NCBI GenBank assembly: GCA_002434245.1 | Contig: DJJR01000080.1 | Span: forward strand, 77,132-141,131 | DNA length: 64,000 nt | Source of the DNA: Pelosinus fermentans | GTDB taxonomy: Bacteria; Bacillota; Negativicutes; DSM-13327 | Direction of reading: 5' to 3' | Shown here: positions 60,136-64,000 of the stretch, one piece after another | How positions within the stretch are numbered: position 1 is the stretch's first letter | How the letters are laid out: each line of letters begins with the position of its first letter | Notes under the pieces: model-generated | What the model saw: only the letters and a program-made list of their open reading frames with translations | What the model was told of the DNA's origin: nothing | The model's database searches: none | Translations under genes and position numbers: made by a program

Positions 60136-60519
60136 TCATTCTTTCTCGCTTCTTACTGCATCATGTCTTGCTTGTGTATTTTCTTTTTCTATGTATTTTT
60201 CAAAAGCCTCCTTTCCTTCCTTCTCCCACCACAACTGCTGATGTTCTCTTTTTGGCATTTTATAATATTTTTTAGCATGGTCTCCATGTTTGCCATAACC
60301 ACAGGTGCCAAAAAGCAGCCGGCACAGGATTACCAGACCACTACCCTGCCAAAATGTAATTTCTTTTAAGCCGAAGATATCCGGCATTAGAAAATTCCAC
60401 AGCAGCATGACAAAAAAACCAAAAATAAGACCAAAAGCAAAAGCCATGATGATACCTGCGAAAACATGGATTACAAGCAGCTTCCCCCCTGCTATACATG
60501 GATTATTATCTATTTGCAT
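60136..60519 (-). CDS. Conserved membrane protein of the sigma operon
   Basis: 127 residues with two hydrophobic segments (about 14-40 and 55-70), a GTCGYGKHGDHAKKYYKMPK loop and a strongly charged, lysine/glutamate-rich C-terminal tail. No family recognised. It starts 13 bp after the sigma factor stop, so it may be the membrane anti-sigma or a signal partner; this is only positional inference. Confidence 0.75.
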   Translation of the reverse strand: MQIDNNPCIAGGKLLVIHVFAGIIMAFAFGLIFGFFVMLLWNFLMPDIFGLKEITFWQGSGLVILCRLLFGTCGYGKHGDHAKKYYKMPKREHQQLWWEKEGKEAFEKYIEKENTQARHDAVRSEKE

Positions 60520-60531
60520 ATGAATTCCTCC

Positions 60532-61065
60532 TTATACATTATCTTTGAGCAACGTTCGCAGTATTTTTGTTGCTCTACTTTTTCGAGATAACAATGTTCC
60601 AATGGGCTCTCCCCATTTAGCAGCAAGTTCTTTAAAGGTATAGCCTTCTATTTCAGTGGCAATCCACACTGCACGCTGCTTAGGCTCAAGCTTCATAAGT
60701 GCCCCATACAATTGGTTTCGTAATTCTTCTTGCTGCATCTTTATTTCAATATCAGCACTCGCATCTACAATAAACTCTAATATCTCTCTACCCGAAGATT
60801 CGTCAGGTTGATCCAGCGAAAGTGGCTTAGAAGGCTGGCGAAGATAATCAATCATCTTGTTTTTTATGGAGCGATACATATATGCGAGAATATTTTCTAT
60901 ATGGTATTGAATATCCACTTTGTTGTACACATTGAATACTACATCCGCTACAATATCTTCTGCATCCATATCTGAAATATTTTTTATTCTGCGTCGAATA
61001 TATTGTAAGAAATTCTTCTGCTCTTTAACAATGATCTCGACTACATCTTTTTCTTGGTTATACAT
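60532..61065 (-). CDS. ECF RNA polymerase sigma factor
   Basis: 177 residues. Region 2: LQYIRRRIKNISDMDAEDIV, then VADVVFNVYNKVD and NILAYMYRSIKNKMIDYLRQ; region 4: LMKLEPKQRAVWIATEIEGY, then TFKELAAKWGEPIGTLLSRK. A spacer of about 40 residues joins them. First gene of the operon with two membrane proteins. GGGGGGAATTCGGATGCT precedes the ATG at 61065. Signal unknown. Confidence 0.92.
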   Translation of the reverse strand: MYNQEKDVVEIIVKEQKNFLQYIRRRIKNISDMDAEDIVADVVFNVYNKVDIQYHIENILAYMYRSIKNKMIDYLRQPSKPLSLDQPDESSGREILEFIVDASADIEIKMQQEELRNQLYGALMKLEPKQRAVWIATEIEGYTFKELAAKWGEPIGTLLSRKSRATKILRTLLKDNV

Positions 61066-61207
61066 AGCATCCGAATTCCCCCCAACCTAGCCAGAATTCT
61101 ATGATTCACTTACAACATTACTCCTCTTTCCTATTGTACCACTATTATACAGGACGAAATAACAGCCAATTTATTGCATGACCTTTTTCTTTTAATGAAT
61201 GAACAAC

Positions 61208-61238
61208 AAAAAGCCCCAGAGTCATCTCACTCTAGAGC
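61208..61238 (-). terminator. Terminator of the lysO-like pair
   Basis: GCTCTAGAGT pairs with ACTCTGGGGC on the minus strand (G-U pairs included), then TTTTTGTTG. Confidence 0.75.
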
Positions 61239-61260
61239 AAATTTTGAGGTATTTACTTTA

Positions 61261-61863
61261 CTAAATCGCCAATAATAAGGGGATTAAAAATGGTACCATT
61301 GTTGTTAATATTAAACCGCTTACAAAGGCAATCATTGCCGTTGGCGTATCCGTCATTTTAGCAATAATCGGCAAGGTAGAATCCATGGTTGTCGCACCAC
61401 CGGGAGCGATCGCTACAATCTTACCAATATGAATGGCTAAAAAGGGAATTAAGACAAATGCCATTAATTCACGGAGAACATTGGCCAAAAATGCGATAGC
61501 CCCTAACTCCGCACTATAAAGCTGCGTAATGAGCACACTGGACAAACTATACCAGCCAAATCCCGCCCCAACAAGCAACACTTCTTTTAAGGACATATTT
61601 AAAAACATGCAGGCAATCGAAGCTCCCAAAAGGCTTCCTCCCGCAATGGCTGCAGGTACTATTACAATACGCCAGCCAACCGCTTTTATTTTTACCAACT
61701 CCCGGCGATTATATCCGATGCTGATCCCCACACCAAACAGCATGGCTGACAATACATAGGTGACTACCCGATCCAACACCTCGGGGTTCATCAAAGAAGG
61801 CAGCGTCCATCCAAGAGCAATGCCTGCTAAAACCGCTGCCACAATACAGCTAATCATTTTCAT
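61261..61863 (-). CDS. LysO-type lysine exporter, C-terminal half
   Basis: 200 residues, six helices: ISCIVAAVLAGIALGWTLPS, LFGVGISIGYNRREL, GAGFGWYSLSSVLITQLYSA and ALIPF-like FVLIPFLAIHIGK, then GGATTMDSTLPII. These are the conserved pieces of the LysO/YbjE (DUF340) C-terminal domain. Start ATG 61863 overlaps the N-terminal gene by 4 bp (ATGA). Exports lysine or its toxic analogue thialysine with the N-terminal half. Confidence 0.88.
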   Translation of the reverse strand: MKMISCIVAAVLAGIALGWTLPSLMNPEVLDRVVTYVLSAMLFGVGISIGYNRRELVKIKAVGWRIVIVPAAIAGGSLLGASIACMFLNMSLKEVLLVGAGFGWYSLSSVLITQLYSAELGAIAFLANVLRELMAFVLIPFLAIHIGKIVAIAPGGATTMDSTLPIIAKMTDTPTAMIAFVSGLILTTMVPFLIPLLLAI

Positions 61864-62159
61864 ACTTGCCCTTCCTCTTTCTTGTGATGTTGAAAAAAAT
61901 CTACTTTTAAAACGGCAAACCATAACACGAGCACACTGCCAATCGTACTTAACCCTGCGATCACCAATGCTTTGTAGCCTAACAGCGTTAAGTTTCCAAT
62001 AAGCTCTCGATTGCTGCCAATTCCAATACCAACAGCAATTAATAATACAAAAACAATTGCCATTACGATTTGATCCAAATGCCCAATCCATTTTTCAGAA
62101 ATGATATTACTAGCCCCCAATAAACAGCCTGCCAGTAAGCTGATGATTACAATTTCCAT
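61860..62159 (-). CDS. LysO-type lysine exporter, N-terminal half
   Basis: 99 residues, three helices: IISLLAGCLLGASNIISEKW and VLLIAVGIGIGSNRELIGNL. It matches the N-terminal domain of LysO, encoded as its own gene. The ATGA overlap links both products 1:1. No lysine riboswitch (L-box) is visible upstream. Confidence 0.86.
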   Translation of the reverse strand: MEIVIISLLAGCLLGASNIISEKWIGHLDQIVMAIVFVLLIAVGIGIGSNRELIGNLTLLGYKALVIAGLSTIGSVLVLWFAVLKVDFFQHHKKEEGQV

Positions 62160-62250
62160 TTCATCCCCTCACCTTATCCTTTTTATTTATAGTATTTATT
62201 TCAAGCCATAGCAAAATGGCCTGTTTGTTAGACGTATTTATATATATTAG

Positions 62251-62299
62251 CAAAGAGAAACTACTTATGTTTTTTAATATAAGTAGTTTCTCTTTGTGA
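62251..62299 (-). terminator. Terminator of the aldo/keto reductase gene
   Basis: CAAAGAGAAACTACTTAT (62251-62268) and ATAAGTAGTTTCTCTTTG (62279-62296): perfect 18-bp stem after the stop. Confidence 0.8.
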
Positions 62300-62326
62300 T
62301 CATGCTGTTATTATATCATTCTTTTC

Positions 62327-63286
62327 CTAATAGTCACTTGCTCCGTCCAGTTTTTTAATTTCGTCATGAGAAAGCTTGATATCAACAGCTGTTACAATCT
62401 CTGAAAGCTGTTTAATGCTGGTTGCACTGGCAATAGGAGCCGTAATACTTTTGCGCTGCATCAGCCATGCCAGGGAAATCACAGCAGGAACGGTATGATG
62501 CAGTGCCGCGACTTCGTCTAAAGCGCTTAAAATAGTAAAGCCGCGTTCGTTAAAGTATTTGGCGATTCCACCGCCGCGTGCACTTTTGCTAAGGTCATCT
62601 TCTGAACGATATTTCCCTGTCAAAAAGCCGCTGGCCAAAGAATAATAACTAATCACCCCAATGTTCTTTTCAAGACACAAAGGCTCTAACTCTTTTTCAA
62701 ATTCTGCGCGCTCGTACAGATTATAATGAGGCTGGAGAGAGATATAGGAGGGATAACCTTTTACTTTACTGACTTCCAATGATTCAGCCAATCGTTTCCC
62801 TCTATAATTTGAAGCGCCGATGGCACGAATCTTTCCTTGTTTCATTAACATCTCATAGGCGTACAGTGTTTCCTCTAACGGAACATCTAGATCGTCTTCA
62901 TGGGATTGATATAAATCAATGTAATCTGTCTGCAGTCTTCTTAATGAATCATCAACAGCTTTAAAAATATAATCACGTGTAAGACCTTTTGATCCATCGC
63001 CCATTTCTTTACCTACTTTGGTAGCAAGTATAATTTTGCTGCGTTTTCCTGTAGCTTTAAGCCATTTGCCGATGATGGCTTCCGACTCACCGCCGCTGTG
63101 GCCTGCTACCCAAGTAGAATACATATCAGCTGTATCAACCAGATCAAAGCCAAAGTCAACAAAAGCATCCAATAAATCAAAAGAGACCTTTTCATCAATC
63201 GTCCAGCCAAATACATTGCTGCCAAAAGCTAGCGGTGCAACCGAGATACCTGAATTGCCAAGTTGTCTTTTTTCCATGTTTTTCAC
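62327..63286 (-). CDS. Aldo/keto reductase
   Basis: 319 residues, TIM barrel. NADPH site and catalytic tetrad: FDLVDTADMYSTW (Asp, Tyr), KIILATKVGKEMGD (Lys) and DYIDLYQSHEDD (His); typical Tas/YhdN-like group AKR signs are GGSEAIIGKWL-like GGESEAIIGKWLKATGKR and IRAIGASNY. Substrate unknown. GTG start at 63286 (ATG at 63277 also possible). Confidence 0.92.
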   Translation of the reverse strand: MKNMEKRQLGNSGISVAPLAFGSNVFGWTIDEKVSFDLLDAFVDFGFDLVDTADMYSTWVAGHSGGESEAIIGKWLKATGKRSKIILATKVGKEMGDGSKGLTRDYIFKAVDDSLRRLQTDYIDLYQSHEDDLDVPLEETLYAYEMLMKQGKIRAIGASNYRGKRLAESLEVSKVKGYPSYISLQPHYNLYERAEFEKELEPLCLEKNIGVISYYSLASGFLTGKYRSEDDLSKSARGGGIAKYFNERGFTILSALDEVAALHHTVPAVISLAWLMQRKSITAPIASATSIKQLSEIVTAVDIKLSHDEIKKLDGASDY

Positions 63287-63563
63287 TCTACCCTTTCTTA
63301 TTTTCTTGAAAATCTCACAGATCTACTTCTCTGATTTAAACTTGCTATTGAAAGTTAATCACTCTATTCCACGTTGATCCCTGCATTCCTTCCATAATTC
63401 TCTATATTTTCTCTTTATTATTAAGTTAGTGACTACTCTATCGGAAACTTTTTGTTTTACATCTTAGTGTATACATATTACATATATTGGAATATTAATG
63501 TGTTTTGGTATATAATAGATTTATAGTTCTTTCTCTATCATATATAAAAGGGAGGCTATCCAT

Positions 63564-63983
63564 ATGTTTGACTTGAGAAGTTCCTTACTGCCGGGTATGA
63601 ATAATACGGTTCAGAAATTAGTGGATGAGTCTGATACTGCCACACGTTATGGCAGAGGCTCATTAGGGACCTTAATTGCCACTCCTGCATTTGTTTCTTT
63701 AATGATTGATGCATCAATTGCAACAGTAGAAAATCGTCTCCCAGAAGGCTTTACAACGGTAGGAACCTCATTTGAGTTTACTCATGATGCCCCCACCTGC
63801 ATGGGTATGACCCTGCGAGTAAAATCTACCCTCGTTGAAATTAACGGCGAAAATCTGGTATTTGATATCGTAGCCTCTGATGATTATGGGGAAGTTGGCC
63901 GCGGGCGGCACCAACGTGCTGTCGTCAACCGCAAGCGTCTTTTTGAAAAAGCAGATCAGCGTATCAATAATCGTTTATCCTAA
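63564..63983 (+). CDS. Thioesterase, FlK/hotdog type
   Basis: 139 residues with one hotdog fold. Catalytic Thr/Glu/His-like pieces appear in RYGRGSLGTLIATPAFVSLM, then SFEFTHDAPTCMGMTLRVK and EVGRGRHQRAVV. The family includes FlK (fluoroacetyl-CoA thioesterase); acyl-CoA substrate unknown. GGGAGGCTATCCAT precedes the ATG. The window ends 17 bases after it. Confidence 0.88.
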   Translation: MFDLRSSLLPGMNNTVQKLVDESDTATRYGRGSLGTLIATPAFVSLMIDASIATVENRLPEGFTTVGTSFEFTHDAPTCMGMTLRVKSTLVEINGENLVFDIVASDDYGEVGRGRHQRAVVNRKRLFEKADQRINNRLS

Positions 63984-64000
63984 CAGGATAAACGGGTACC

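Noticed and set aside
62222..62236. TTTGTTAGACGTATT resembling the operator at 4205
   Set aside because: Only the GTTAGACGT part matches and it sits downstream of a gene, not at a promoter.

Overview
The window looks like chromosomal DNA of a spore-forming, anaerobic, diderm Firmicute of the Negativicutes, most likely Sporomusaceae (Pelosinus/Sporomusa-like). This is inference from moderately low GC, strong AGGAGG-type ribosome sites, many ferredoxin-type and radical-SAM proteins, a DMSO-reductase-type molybdoenzyme, meso-diaminopimelate dehydrogenase, a PAS histidine kinase, and many short regulator-plus-target modules. I see no rRNA, tRNA, CRISPR array, intact insertion sequence or prophage.

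Layout. 0-6 kb: the start of a DcuC-type carrier gene, a FadR-like regulator, and a divergent cluster of an NAD-type dehydrogenase (PGDH_C/apionate-oxidoisomerase-like), a two-gene transketolase and a sugar-acid MFS carrier. The two divergent promoters carry identical 18-bp operators. 6-9 kb: a two-subunit DMSO-reductase-like enzyme without export signal or membrane anchor. 9-11.4 kb: guanine riboswitch, xpt, pbuX. 11.6-18 kb: a frameshifted pirin gene, LysR, two DMT transporters, an M20 amidohydrolase and a secreted protein. 18-25 kb: AraC regulator, TerC under a yybP-ykoY (Mn2+) riboswitch, a GntR-ABC operon, diaminopimelate dehydrogenase, and LysR with a TSUP exporter. 25-31 kb: M23 peptidase, orphan membrane-fusion protein, sensor kinase, ThiT and thiamine pyrophosphokinase.

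31-38 kb: a GDP-mannose/mannoside block (ManC, an alpha/alpha-barrel protein, two GT4 transferases, a GH130 enzyme). 38-47 kb: FAH-family hydrolase, alpha/beta hydrolase, a radical-SAM DNA-repair pair, MATE pump, CGGC and DsbA proteins, and a QueG-like Fe-S protein divergent from LysR. 47-53 kb: a siderophore uptake operon (esterase, ABC ATPase, two permeases, binding protein) opposite an AraC activator whose leader holds a Fur-like box. 53-64 kb: Crp/Fnr regulator with a ferredoxin gene that has a large structured leader, MarR with a quinone oxidoreductase, CBS and DUF362 proteins, glutathione peroxidase, an ECF sigma operon, a split LysO exporter, an aldo/keto reductase and a thioesterase.

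Two dispersed sequence families run through the intergenic DNA: terminators with a CTCCTGCA/TGCAGGAG stem, and 80-90 bp inverted repeats of the GAACCGCAGAG...CTCTGCGGTTC type. The most promising candidate for an undescribed system is the dehydrogenase-transketolase-transporter cluster at 1.5-5.9 kb, which could catabolise a branched or unusual sugar acid. The mannoside block at 31-38 kb is second.
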